Positions 54,401-62,646 are shown, counted from the stretch's first letter. The stretch is 64,000 bases of DNA from Pseudomonadota bacterium (GCA_023412805.1 JAEZRM010000028.1:1-64000); one strand, 5' to 3'. Translations and numbers: made by a program. Notes: generated by a model not told the origin, from the letters alone.

Positions 54401-54931
54401 ATGAGCAAGGTCAAGTACAAGCCGACGAAGGGCTACAACGATGCCGTGGCCTATCTGCGCGTGCGCGACGCGGCTGCGGCTATCGAGTTCTACGAGAAGG
54501 CTTTCGATGCGAAGGAGCGCTATCGCCTTACGATGGGCGATCGCGTCGGCCACGCCGAGCTCGAATTCGGCGGCACCTGCGTGATGCTCTCCGACGAGTT
54601 TCCGGAGATGGCCATTGTTGGCCCGAAGGCGCTCGGCAATACCACGGTGACGATGTGCTTGGCCGTTTCGGACGCCGATGCGGTGGCTGAGCGCGCGGTT
54701 GCCGCCGGCGCCACGCTGAAGCGCCCGGTGCAGGACGAGTTCTATGGCTTCCGCTCGGGGCAGGTCGAGGATCCGTTCGGCCATGTCTGGATGATCCAGA
54801 CGCACATCGAGGATGTCTCGCCGAAGAAAATGCAGAAGCGCCTCGATGAGATGATGGCCGGCGCGCCTTCTGCCTCGAAGCCGAAATCCAAGCCGAAGGC
54901 GAAGCCGTCAGGTGGCAGGAGGAAAAAATGA
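54401..54931 (+). CDS. VOC/glyoxalase-type protein inserted in the sHdr operon
   Basis: 176 aa. A PhnB-like vicinal-oxygen-chelate domain (residues 10-140): AVAYLRVRDAAAAIEFYEKAFDAKERYRLTMGDRVGHAELEFGG and EDPFGHVWMIQTHIEDV, with the metal-binding His and Glu of the fold. A Lys/Pro/Ser-rich tail (about residues 150-176) follows. The ATG at 54401 is used; its stop overlaps the shdrB1 start (ATGA). It could detoxify or rearrange a small sulfur or carbonyl compound. Not known as an sHdr component. Confidence 0.8.
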   Translation: MSKVKYKPTKGYNDAVAYLRVRDAAAAIEFYEKAFDAKERYRLTMGDRVGHAELEFGGTCVMLSDEFPEMAIVGPKALGNTTVTMCLAVSDADAVAERAVAAGATLKRPVQDEFYGFRSGQVEDPFGHVWMIQTHIEDVSPKKMQKRLDEMMAGAPSASKPKSKPKAKPSGGRRKK

Positions 54932-56316
54932 GCGATCCTACTCATCGCCCACCGCACAATGGCGAGCGCTTCACCGGGCATGGTCCCGAATGGAAGCCCG
55001 CGAACCTCTCGCAAAGCGAGGCCGCGACGGCGACCGCCTGGGTCGAGCAACGCATCGACCGCCGCTCTATGCTGACCAACAAGGATCGCGTCGAGGATGT
55101 GCGCGATATCATGTGGCAGCTCGAGAAAGAGGGCCAGATCAAGGTCCACCGCATCACGGAGCAGCACCAGCCCATCGAGGTCAAGACGCTCTACGGCTGG
55201 ACGAAGCGCGTTCCGACCACCCAGCTCTGGCATCACAAGAGCTGTGGCCAGTGCGGGAACATTCCCGGCTATCCCGTTTCGCTTCTCTGGCTGCAGAACA
55301 AGATCGGCACGCGCTATCTCGACGAGACCGATCAGACTTCCTGCACGGCGTGGAACTATCACGGCTCCGGCATCGGCAATATCGAGAGCCTCGCCGCCGT
55401 GTTCCTGCGCAATTTCCATCAGGCATACGTGTCGGCCAAGGCGCAGGGCTTGCCGGACGGGTATTTCTATCCGCTCGTGCACTGCGGCACATCCTTCGGC
55501 AACTACAAGGAAGTGCGCGCCTATCTGCTGCATTCCGCGAAGCTGCGCGAGAGCGTGACGAAGATCCTCGCCAAGCTCGGCCGTCTCGTCGATGGCAAGC
55601 TGCTGATCCCTGAGGAGGTCGTGCACTATTCGGAGTGGTTGCACGTCATGCGCCACCGTATTGCCGATCATCAGACGATCGATGCCTCAGGTGTGCGCGC
55701 GACGATCCATCCGGCCTGCCACGTCTACAAGATGGTTCCGGAAGACGCGATCTACGACGACGAGATTCTCGAAGGAAACCGCGTTGCCGTCTCGACGGGC
55801 CTCATTCAGCGGCTCGGCGCCAACGTCATCGACTACAAGACGTGGTACGACTGTTGTGGCTTCGGGTTCCGTCACATCATTTCCGAGCGCGAGTTTACGC
55901 GCTCCTTCGCCATCGACCGCAAGATCAAGGTCGCCGTCGAGGAAGCCCAGGCCGACGTCATGATCGGTCACGACACCGGCTGCATCACGACGCTCGACAA
56001 GAACCAGTGGATCGGTCGCGCCGCCGGCAAGCCCTATGAGCTGCCGGTGCTGGCGGACTGCCAGTTCGCCGCGCTCGTCTGTGGCGCCGACCCCTACAAG
56101 ATCGTGCAGACGCACTGGCACGCGAGTCCCATCGAGCGGCTGCTCGAAAAGCTTGGCATCGACTGGCAGGCTAAGAAAGCCGAGTTCGAGCAGTACCTCG
56201 AGAAGATCAAATCCGGTGCGGCAGATCAGCTTTACGATCCGCGCCTGCGCATCACGTCGGGGCCGGGCTTCAAGCCGATCAAGCGCGAGGTCATTCCTCC
56301 GCCGCCCGGAGAATAG
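54928..56316 (+). CDS. shdrB1: sHdr complex subunit B1 (HdrB-like)
   Basis: 462 aa. HdrB-like subunit with two cysteine-rich (CCG) halves. The second half has ACHVYK, DCCGFGFRH and TGCITTLD, lacking the final Cys of the usual CxxC. The first half is degenerate: CGQCGNIPGYP, SCTAWNYHG and HCGTSFG. In heterodisulfide reductase these motifs hold a noncubane [4Fe-4S] cluster at the active site. AGGAGG lies directly before the ATG, which overlaps the VOC stop. The complex is thought to oxidise LbpA-bound sulfane sulfur. Confidence 0.9.
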   Translation: MSDPTHRPPHNGERFTGHGPEWKPANLSQSEAATATAWVEQRIDRRSMLTNKDRVEDVRDIMWQLEKEGQIKVHRITEQHQPIEVKTLYGWTKRVPTTQLWHHKSCGQCGNIPGYPVSLLWLQNKIGTRYLDETDQTSCTAWNYHGSGIGNIESLAAVFLRNFHQAYVSAKAQGLPDGYFYPLVHCGTSFGNYKEVRAYLLHSAKLRESVTKILAKLGRLVDGKLLIPEEVVHYSEWLHVMRHRIADHQTIDASGVRATIHPACHVYKMVPEDAIYDDEILEGNRVAVSTGLIQRLGANVIDYKTWYDCCGFGFRHIISEREFTRSFAIDRKIKVAVEEAQADVMIGHDTGCITTLDKNQWIGRAAGKPYELPVLADCQFAALVCGADPYKIVQTHWHASPIERLLEKLGIDWQAKKAEFEQYLEKIKSGAADQLYDPRLRITSGPGFKPIKREVIPPPPGE

Positions 56317-56319
56317 GGG

Positions 56320-56958
56320 ATGCTCGGCATTACCGATCTCTGGCTGTTCGTGCTCGCGGGCCTGCTGCTCAACATCACGCCCGGGCCGGACATGGCCTAC
56401 ATCATGGGGCGCAGTGCGCAGCTCGGTTTGCGGGCGGGCGCGGTCGCAGCACTCGGCATCAGTGCGGGTTGCTTCGTGCATATTGCAGGAGCCGCGCTCG
56501 GCCTTTCGGTGATCCTCGCAACGTCGGCTGAAGCCTTCTTCGTGCTGAAGCTTGTCGGCGCGGCCTATCTCGTGTGGGTCGGTATCTCGCTGCTGCGCCA
56601 AGCGGGGGCGAGCGGCGCTGCTGCAGCAAGCGGTAAGGTTGCGATCTCGCTGCGCGGCATCTTCCTGCAAGGTTTTCTCACGAATGCGCTCAATCCCAAG
56701 GTCGCGCTGTTCTTTCTCGCCTTCCTGCCGCAGTTCATTTCCGCAAGTGCGCAATCGAAGGCGCTGGCCTTCATCGTACTCGGTCTGATCTTCGTCGCGG
56801 TGGGCACGGTCGTGTGCCTCTTGATCGCGTGGTTCACCGCGCGCGCTGCGAGTGTGCTCGGTGCCGGCAGCGCCGTGCGCACATGGATGGAGCGCGCACT
56901 CGGCGGGCTCTTCGTCCTTCTCGGAATTAGGCTGGCCTTCTTGCAGCGGAGCCTTTGA
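56320..56958 (+). CDS. LysE/RhtB-family exporter inserted in the sHdr operon
   Basis: 212 aa, about six membrane helices. LysE signature TPGPDMAYIMGRSAQLGLRAG near residues 20-38, then VLKLVGAAYLVWVGISLLRQ and LTNALNPKVALFFLAFLPQFI. It starts 3 bp after shdrB1 and ends 2 bp before shdrA, so it is fully embedded in the operon. The presence of an efflux protein here suggests export of a product such as an amino-acid-like or sulfur-containing compound. Not part of previously described sHdr clusters as far as is known to me. Confidence 0.85.
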   Translation: MLGITDLWLFVLAGLLLNITPGPDMAYIMGRSAQLGLRAGAVAALGISAGCFVHIAGAALGLSVILATSAEAFFVLKLVGAAYLVWVGISLLRQAGASGAAAASGKVAISLRGIFLQGFLTNALNPKVALFFLAFLPQFISASAQSKALAFIVLGLIFVAVGTVVCLLIAWFTARAASVLGAGSAVRTWMERALGGLFVLLGIRLAFLQRSL

Positions 56959-56960
56959 GT

Positions 56961-58013
56961 ATGTCCAAGCCCATTCTCATTGTCGGCGGCGGACCGGCAG
57001 GCCTCGCAGCAGCGCACGCGTTGTCGAGCGTCGGCCGCACGTCCGTGCTGGTCGAGAAGACTGCGATCCTCGGCGGCGCGCCCATTCACTCGGGCTACGC
57101 GAAGCTCGTGCCTTCCGGCCGCTGGGCCACGGATGCCATCGGCAGCATGGTCGCGCGCGTGGAGAGCAATGCGAGCGTCACGCGCAAGCTGAATACCACT
57201 GTTGCGAAGTTCTCCGGCACGCCCGGCGATTTCACTGCCGAGCTCTCCGATGGCAGTAAAATCGAAGTTGGCGCGGCTTTGCTCACAACCGGCTTCACGC
57301 ACTTCGACAGCATCAACAAGCCCGAGTGGGGCTTCGGTCTTTTTCCCGATGTCGTGACGACGACGCAGGTTGAGCAGATGATCTCGTCCGGTCAGGGCGT
57401 GAAATGCCCCTCGGATGGCCGCAAGCCCAAGCGCGTCGCGATCCTGCTGTGCGTCGGGTCGCGCGATCGCCAGATCGGCCGCGAATGGTGCTCGAAGATC
57501 TGCTGCACGGTCTCGGCGAACCTCGCCATGGAGATCCGTGAGGAGCTGCCGGACTGCCACGTATACATCTACTACATGGATATCCGCACGTTCGGGCACT
57601 ACGAGACGGACTACTACTGGCGCAGCCAGGAGGAGTTCAAGGTCAAGTACATCAAGGCGCGCATCGCCGAGGTGACGGGCGACGGGAAGCAGCTCATCGT
57701 CAAGGGTGAGGACACGCTCGTGAAGCGGCCGATCACCATCCCTTTCGACATGGTCGTGCACGCGATCGGCATGGACCCGAACGTCGACAACATGACGATC
57801 TCGGCGGTGTTCGATGTCGAGCTGCACAAGCACGGCTATATCGCGCGCAAGGACACGTACGGCATCATGGGCGCGACCTCGCGGCCGGGCGTATTTGTCG
57901 CCGGCGCGGCCATCGGTCCTGAGACGATCGACGACTCCATCGCGCAGGCCAATGGCGCGGCCCTTTCAGCGCTCGCGGCCGCTGAAGGGCGCATTCTCGA
58001 AGCAGCGGAGTAG
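56961..58013 (+). CDS. shdrA: sHdr complex flavoprotein subunit A
   Basis: 350 aa, compact HdrA-like subunit with one FAD, lacking the extra ferredoxin domains of methanogen HdrA. FAD-binding GGGPAGLAAAHALSSVG (about residues 8-24). The Cys-rich region CVGSRDRQIGREWCSKICC (about residues 158-176) coordinates an Fe-S cluster. The C-terminal GVFVAGAAIGPETIDDSIAQANGAA matches NAD(P)H-type flavoproteins. The ATG at 56961 is chosen over a TTG at 56955. It receives electrons from the B subunits during sulfane-sulfur oxidation. Confidence 0.93.
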   Translation: MSKPILIVGGGPAGLAAAHALSSVGRTSVLVEKTAILGGAPIHSGYAKLVPSGRWATDAIGSMVARVESNASVTRKLNTTVAKFSGTPGDFTAELSDGSKIEVGAALLTTGFTHFDSINKPEWGFGLFPDVVTTTQVEQMISSGQGVKCPSDGRKPKRVAILLCVGSRDRQIGREWCSKICCTVSANLAMEIREELPDCHVYIYYMDIRTFGHYETDYYWRSQEEFKVKYIKARIAEVTGDGKQLIVKGEDTLVKRPITIPFDMVVHAIGMDPNVDNMTISAVFDVELHKHGYIARKDTYGIMGATSRPGVFVAGAAIGPETIDDSIAQANGAALSALAAAEGRILEAAE

Positions 58014-58023
58014 GGACGCGTCC

Positions 58024-58416
58024 ATGATCGTCACGCGCAACCGAACCGAGCCCTATGCCGTCGAGTTCAGCGACGGCAAGCATGCGGCGATTGCCGATGC
58101 GATCGTGGCGGACGGCGGGCGCGAAGCCGGCTTCAAACCCTTTGCGCTGCTTGAAGCGTCGCTCGCCACGTGCGTTGCGATGACCATCCGCATGTATGCC
58201 GATCGTCACGGCTGGACGCTGCCGGATCTCGAAGTGCGCGTGAAGTATGACCAGTCGCGGGCGGACGCTCCCGTACTCCGCTATGACGTGGATTTCGGAT
58301 CGGCTGATCTCACGCCTGATATCCGCGAGCGCCTGATGCGCATCGCGACGGCCTGTCCCGTGCACAAGGCGCTCACGAAGCCCATGGCGGTCGAGCGAAG
58401 CGAGCTGGTGGTGTGA
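58024..58416 (+). CDS. OsmC-like protein in the sHdr operon
   Basis: 130 aa. OsmC/Ohr-type fold with the two redox Cys: LEASLATCVAMTIRMYADRHG (Cys near residue 50) and ATACPVHKALT (Cys near residue 113). Such proteins reduce organic or fatty hydroperoxides with lipoylated or dithiol partners. This is striking next to the lipoyl protein LbpA, because Ohr uses lipoylated proteins as reductant. It starts 10 bp after shdrA, and its stop overlaps the next gene. It is not a TusA: the length, fold and two-Cys pattern are different. Confidence 0.85.
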   Translation: MIVTRNRTEPYAVEFSDGKHAAIADAIVADGGREAGFKPFALLEASLATCVAMTIRMYADRHGWTLPDLEVRVKYDQSRADAPVLRYDVDFGSADLTPDIRERLMRIATACPVHKALTKPMAVERSELVV

Positions 58417-59273
58417 TGGCGGCGGGCCAGCAAGTGGAGTCGATGAACACGCCGCGTCCGGTGCTGCATCTGTCGGGCGCCAAGTTGCGGCTGGCATTGG
58501 AGGCGCTGATCCGCGCCGCCGAGCCGATCGGCGGTATCGAGCGATTTGCCGCCGCCGTAAAACTCAAGTCGGACGTGATGCAGGATCGTTTAGGCAATGG
58601 CAAAGCGGCCGCAATCGAGCGCGAGGCTTTCGAGGATATCGTCATCCTCATGGCAACGGTCCGCCGTCGTATTGCGGGGCTCATCGATACGGCTGGCTGG
58701 CCCCATGTCCGCGAGGCGATTTCAGTACTGCTTGCCGATGCCCACATGCCCGGTACGGCCGACGCGCGCATCGCCGCCTTCGTGAAGGCATTCCCCGACG
58801 ACAAGGCCAACCGCTTCGTGCGCGATCTCGCATCGGAGTTGCTGCACGGCGTCTATCCTGAGCACTATCCGCTCATGCATCGCTGGGTATGGGACGCGCG
58901 CGCAAATACAGGCGTCCTGCGCGAGATCTGGCATGATCCGGCATCGGGCGACGATGTCGATCACATTGTCATCGATATACCGGACGGTCACGAGACCTTC
59001 CTCGTGTTGCGCGAGGAACTGTCGCAGTTCCTCTCCGACAACGGTATTTTCCGCGACATGCTCTGGTACGTGGATCTGCTGCAAGCGCAGATCTATGGCG
59101 ACTACATCAATGCGCAGGGCGGCGCGTATTTGAAGACGGATTTCTCCGCGGAATCCGATCCGCTCGAGCATACGCGCCGCATTCTCGGCCTCGACCGCAT
59201 CACAAAGCGGCGCAACCGTGGCGCGATCTCGGGCGATGCTCATGCGCTCGATGCGCTCAAGCAGCTGAATTGA
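58416..59273 (+). CDS. shdrH: sHdr-associated protein (shdrH/hyp)
   Basis: 285 aa, soluble. It occupies the position of the conserved hypothetical gene found between hdrA and hdrC2 in characterised type I sHdr clusters (called hyp or shdrH). No Fe-S motif or signal peptide is seen. Helical N-terminal half with LRLALEALIRAAEPIGGIERF; the C-terminal half has HPLMHRWVWD-like PEHYPLMHRWVWDARANTG and MLWYVDLLQAQIYGDYINAQGG. The start overlaps the OsmC stop (TGATG); an ATG at 58443 is an alternative. Its function in the complex is unknown. Confidence 0.85.
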   Translation: MAAGQQVESMNTPRPVLHLSGAKLRLALEALIRAAEPIGGIERFAAAVKLKSDVMQDRLGNGKAAAIEREAFEDIVILMATVRRRIAGLIDTAGWPHVREAISVLLADAHMPGTADARIAAFVKAFPDDKANRFVRDLASELLHGVYPEHYPLMHRWVWDARANTGVLREIWHDPASGDDVDHIVIDIPDGHETFLVLREELSQFLSDNGIFRDMLWYVDLLQAQIYGDYINAQGGAYLKTDFSAESDPLEHTRRILGLDRITKRRNRGAISGDAHALDALKQLN

Positions 59274-59283
59274 GGCTGGAACG

Positions 59284-60060
59284 ATGCCCATTCACGAGAA
59301 ATCGCTCATTCGGCCGGAAGATCTGAAGACGCACGACAATCTCGTCATCGAGGGCATCGACGTCTCCGGGCACTGGTCGACCTTCATCGAGTCGCGCGTG
59401 ATCGCCGACTACAACGAGAACCTCGAAGATGAGATCGCCGCGATGCCGGGCGGCGACAAGATCCACCGTTGTTGGCAATGCGGCTCCTGCACCAATGCGT
59501 GCACGGTGAACGCGATCGAGCCGCGCTTCAATCCACGCTACTGGATCTATCTGATCCGTACGGGCATGGAGAGCGAGCTCCTGCGCGACAAGGACATCAT
59601 CTGGCAGTGCGTGTCGTGCCACAAGTGCACGCATATCTGTCCGCGCGATGTCGAACCCGAAGGCGTGATGAAGGCGACGGCGCATTGGTTGACGATGAAG
59701 GGCTACACGCCGCCTTCGCCCTCGCACATCTTCGACGAGGAGTTCACGCATCAGATCGTCCAGCGCGGGCGGATCGAGGATACCGAGGTCCTGCACAACT
59801 TCCTGCGCAAGACCAAGCAACCGCTCATGCAGGACTGGCTGACCGCCATCGCCTTCGCGATCGGCAAGCGGCTTCCCGTGAAGTGGGGGATCAGGATGGC
59901 TTGGCAGCAGGTGTTCAAGCCGAAGACGCGCGGCTGGGACAAGGCACGCGTCGCGCTCGAGGATTACATCCACGAGGTCGAGAGCGAGCGCAGGGCCGTC
60001 ATTGACGGCAAGAGCAGGCCACAGCAGACGCGCGCGCCCCTGCGCGAAGCGGCGGAGTGA
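59284..60060 (+). CDS. shdrC2: sHdr complex iron-sulfur subunit C2
   Basis: 258 aa, second HdrC-like ferredoxin subunit. Two [4Fe-4S] motifs: CWQCGSCTNACTVNAIEP (about residues 63-79) and CVSCHKCTHICPRDVEP (about residues 108-123). The N-terminal region KSLIRPEDLKTHDNLVIEGIDVSGHW is conserved among C2 proteins. Starts 10 bp after shdrH and ends 4 bp before shdrB2, so C2 and B2 are made together. C2/B2 and C1/B1 form two related halves around the flavoprotein. Confidence 0.92.
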   Translation: MPIHEKSLIRPEDLKTHDNLVIEGIDVSGHWSTFIESRVIADYNENLEDEIAAMPGGDKIHRCWQCGSCTNACTVNAIEPRFNPRYWIYLIRTGMESELLRDKDIIWQCVSCHKCTHICPRDVEPEGVMKATAHWLTMKGYTPPSPSHIFDEEFTHQIVQRGRIEDTEVLHNFLRKTKQPLMQDWLTAIAFAIGKRLPVKWGIRMAWQQVFKPKTRGWDKARVALEDYIHEVESERRAVIDGKSRPQQTRAPLREAAE

Positions 60061-60064
60061 TGAC

Positions 60065-61009
60065 ATGGTCGATGTAACGGACAAGGCGAAGAAGTATCGC
60101 AACGTCGGCTACTATCCGGGCTGTGCGCTCGAAGGTACGGGAAATGGCTATGACGTCTCGACGCGCGCTATTGCGAAGAAGCTCGGCCTCGGCCTCAAGG
60201 ATGTGACGAACTGGAACTGCTGCGGGGCCATGGAGGTCAAGAACGTCGATCCCAAGATCCAGACGTATCTCTCCGCGCGCGTACTCTCGCAGGCGGTCAA
60301 CGAAGACCGCATGGATGTCGTGATGGCGCCGTGCAATGGCTGCTATCACAACCTCAAGAAGGCCGAGCACGATCTCTCGAACGATCCGAAATCTGTCGAG
60401 GTCGTCGGGAAGCTGAGCGCGAAAGCCGGCCACAAGGCCTACAAGCCGGGTGAGGCCGAGACCATCCACGCGCTCGACTGGCTCAAGGAGGCTATCGGTG
60501 AGGAGGGGCTGCGCGAGCGCACGAAAGGCAAACTCGACGGCCTGAAGATCGCCAACTACTACGGCTGCATGTATGTGCGTCCGCGCCATATCTTTCCGGA
60601 GAAGGACAAGGGGCCGGGCTCGGAATCGACGAGCCAACCGCATTTCATGGATGATCTGCTGGCTGCAGCCGGCGCGGAGAACGTGAGCTTTCCGCTGAAG
60701 ACTGCGTGCTGCGGCGGCGCTCACACACTTTCCGACAGCGATACCTCGACGAAGCTCGTGCTGAATATCCTCCAGGCCGCGGAAGCGTCCGGCGCCGAGG
60801 TCATCGCAACCGAATGCCCGACCTGTCACACGGGGCTCGAGATGCATCAGGTGCGTGCTGAGAAGCGCTTCGGCAAGAAGACGAACGTGAAAGTGCTCTA
60901 CTTCACGCAGCTTTTGGGGCTCGCGCTCGGCATTGGTCCGCGCGCGCTCGGCATTCACACGAACATCTCGGACTCGATGGATCTCATCATCGAGAAGCGG
61001 CTGACATGA
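60065..61009 (+). CDS. shdrB2: sHdr complex subunit B2 (HdrB-like)
   Basis: 314 aa with two complete CCG domains: GCALEGTG ... NWNCCGAM ... CNGCYHNL in the first half and GCMYVRP ... TACCGGAHT ... CPTCHTGLE in the second. Each can bind a noncubane [4Fe-4S] cluster, so this is probably the active disulfide/sulfane site. The ATG at 60065 is preferred over the upstream frame because of its 4-bp spacing from shdrC2. Its stop overlaps the methyltransferase start (ATGA). Confidence 0.93.
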   Translation: MVDVTDKAKKYRNVGYYPGCALEGTGNGYDVSTRAIAKKLGLGLKDVTNWNCCGAMEVKNVDPKIQTYLSARVLSQAVNEDRMDVVMAPCNGCYHNLKKAEHDLSNDPKSVEVVGKLSAKAGHKAYKPGEAETIHALDWLKEAIGEEGLRERTKGKLDGLKIANYYGCMYVRPRHIFPEKDKGPGSESTSQPHFMDDLLAAAGAENVSFPLKTACCGGAHTLSDSDTSTKLVLNILQAAEASGAEVIATECPTCHTGLEMHQVRAEKRFGKKTNVKVLYFTQLLGLALGIGPRALGIHTNISDSMDLIIEKRLT

Positions 61010-61653
61010 CGCCTGCTGGCGCATCGCCGCTCGACACGGTGACTGGGCCGAAGTGGGACCGCCAGTACGCCGAGCCCGGCTACATCTTCGGTACGGCGCC
61101 GAATTTATTCCTAACGAGCGAAGTGCATCGCTTCGCGACGGGTGGTCGCATTCTCGTGCCGGGTGATGGCGAGGGCCGCAATGGTGTTTGGCTGGCTGAA
61201 CAAGGCTTCGATGTGACGAGCGTCGAAGCCTCGGCTGTTGGCGTCGGCAAGGCGCGGGCGCTGGCAGCCGAGCGCGATGTCCGCCTCGACATTCAGAATA
61301 CGAACCTGGACTCCTGGGACTGGCCGGTGTCCGCCTTCGATGGCGTCGCCGCGATCTTCGTGCATTTCGAGCCGCACGCGCGCGCGACCATGCATCGGCG
61401 CATGTTGGCAGCGCTGAAACCGGGCGGCGTCCTGCTGCTGGAGGCGTTCACGCCGAAGCATGTCGAAAATCGCAAGGCTGGCAGCCGGGGTGGTCCGCCG
61501 CCCGAGATGCTGTACACGGCCGAGCTCCTGCGGCAGGATCTGGAAGGTGCAGCGTTCGATCTGCTTCGCGAGGAGGAAGTTCCTCTCGACGAGGGCTCCC
61601 GGCATCAGGGTCGGGCGCATGTCGTGCGTGTTGCGGCACGGAGGGCGGCATGA
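61006..61653 (+). CDS. SAM-dependent methyltransferase after shdrB2
   Basis: 215 aa. Class I Rossmann methyltransferase: the N-terminal WDRQYAEPGYIFGTAPN is typical of small-molecule or thiol methyltransferases, motif I is RILVPGDGEGRNGVWLAEQG, the acidic residue after it binds the SAM ribose (VEAS), and GGVLLLEAFTP is motif IV. Translationally coupled to shdrB2 and to the following gene by ATGA overlaps. A methyltransferase that acts on sulfur compounds would fit the operon, for example one linking methylated thiols to sulfane sulfur, but this is inferred. Confidence 0.85.
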   Translation: MTPAGASPLDTVTGPKWDRQYAEPGYIFGTAPNLFLTSEVHRFATGGRILVPGDGEGRNGVWLAEQGFDVTSVEASAVGVGKARALAAERDVRLDIQNTNLDSWDWPVSAFDGVAAIFVHFEPHARATMHRRMLAALKPGGVLLLEAFTPKHVENRKAGSRGGPPPEMLYTAELLRQDLEGAAFDLLREEEVPLDEGSRHQGRAHVVRVAARRAA

Positions 61654-62090
61654 GTGGCCAGGCGGCATATCCGGCGTTTGCCGGTCTCGAGGAACGTATC
61701 GACGTGATCGCCGTGGATGGCGGGGCGGAGCCGGTACGCGCCGCGGCGGAGCTGCTCGCTATCGGCGAGCATGTGCTCGAAGCCTGGGTACGTGCGCGTG
61801 GCGAGACACCGACGGACGCGCGCAAGGAGGGCTTCCGGCTGCTCGCGCTGCATCGTCAGGGTGCGCGCGGCGAGCCGTCCTTCAATGCCTGTCGCGAGAC
61901 GTGCCGGGAGCTCGTGTATCACTACAACTTGCTAGCGCTCGAACCGGATCATCCTGACACGGGGCACCGCCTCACGCTCGCCGCCATGATCGCGCGTCAT
62001 CTCATGCTTTTCGTCGGTGGCAAGCTCGAGGTGGCGGGGCTCGGCGAGTTCTGCTGTTCCTCGCGTCCGCTCCGTGCTGTTGGACATTAA
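61650..62090 (+). CDS. Unknown protein upstream of lbpA
   Basis: 146 aa, family not recognised. Mostly helical, with two Cys pairs: SFNACRETCRELVYHYN (Cys near residues 80 and 84) and the C-terminal LGEFCCSSRPLR (Cys pair near residue 135). The spacing of these Cys and the conserved His residues (YHYN, RHLM) would allow metal or heme binding. It overlaps the methyltransferase stop (ATGA) and is followed by a 66-bp gap before lbpA, which may hold a separate promoter. Possibly a carrier or maturation factor of the sulfur pathway. Confidence 0.65.
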   Translation: MSGQAAYPAFAGLEERIDVIAVDGGAEPVRAAAELLAIGEHVLEAWVRARGETPTDARKEGFRLLALHRQGARGEPSFNACRETCRELVYHYNLLALEPDHPDTGHRLTLAAMIARHLMLFVGGKLEVAGLGEFCCSSRPLRAVGH

Positions 62091-62156
62091 AATTTGTGTT
62101 GCCCTGAGGCCGCCCATAAGTAGCCGGCACATTCTGCGCACTACCGGAGACCTGAA

Positions 62157-62597
62157 ATGCCCGTCGTGAATGGCTGCAACCTTCCCGATCACCTGCTCTA
62201 TGATGTGGATAATCACATCTGGTTCCAGGAGCAGGGTGACGGCACCGTGAAGGTCGGCATGACGACGGTTGCGACGGCGATGGCGGGGCAACTCGTCGCC
62301 TTCACGCCGAAGAAGGTCGGGCGCAAAGTCGATGCAGGCAAGAGCTGCGCCACCGTCGAGAGTGGCAAGTGGGTCGGTCCCGCCAAATCCGCCGCCGCCG
62401 GCGAGGTGGTGGCTGTCAACGATGCGCTCGTCGCCGATCCATCGCTCGCCAACAGCGACCCGTACGAAAAGGGCTGGTTCATCATCCTGAAGCCGCAGGA
62501 CTGGGATGCCGTAAAGCCGGGGCTGACCCTTGGCAGCGCCGTCACGCAGCCCTACGAGGCCAAGATGACGGCTGACGGATTCTCCGGCTGCACGTAA
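62157..62597 (+). CDS. lbpA: Lipoate-binding protein of the sHdr pathway
   Basis: 146 aa, homologous to GcvH but belonging to the sHdr-type LbpA group. The lipoyl Lys is Lys71 in CATVESGKWVGPAKS. A lipoyl-domain hammerhead fold runs from residue 20 to 115, and the N- and C-termini differ from glycine cleavage H protein. In Hyphomicrobium LbpA is essential for sulfane-sulfur oxidation; it carries sulfur or electrons on the dihydrolipoyl arm to the sHdr complex. The start ATG follows CGGAGA. No lipoate-attachment genes are in the window. Confidence 0.92.
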   Translation: MPVVNGCNLPDHLLYDVDNHIWFQEQGDGTVKVGMTTVATAMAGQLVAFTPKKVGRKVDAGKSCATVESGKWVGPAKSAAAGEVVAVNDALVADPSLANSDPYEKGWFIILKPQDWDAVKPGLTLGSAVTQPYEAKMTADGFSGCT

Positions 62598-62646
62598 CGT
62601 CGCGCCCGGTCGCCACGCGCACGCCTTGGCTGTAGAGTGCGGCGCC

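Noticed and set aside
58024..58416. Candidate TusA in the sHdr operon
   Set aside because: Length of 130 aa and two Cys in the OsmC pattern, rather than the short single-Cys TusA fold with CPxP.
62157..62597. Glycine-cleavage H protein (gcvH)
   Set aside because: No gcvT or gcvP nearby, divergent ends and position after sHdr genes support LbpA instead.
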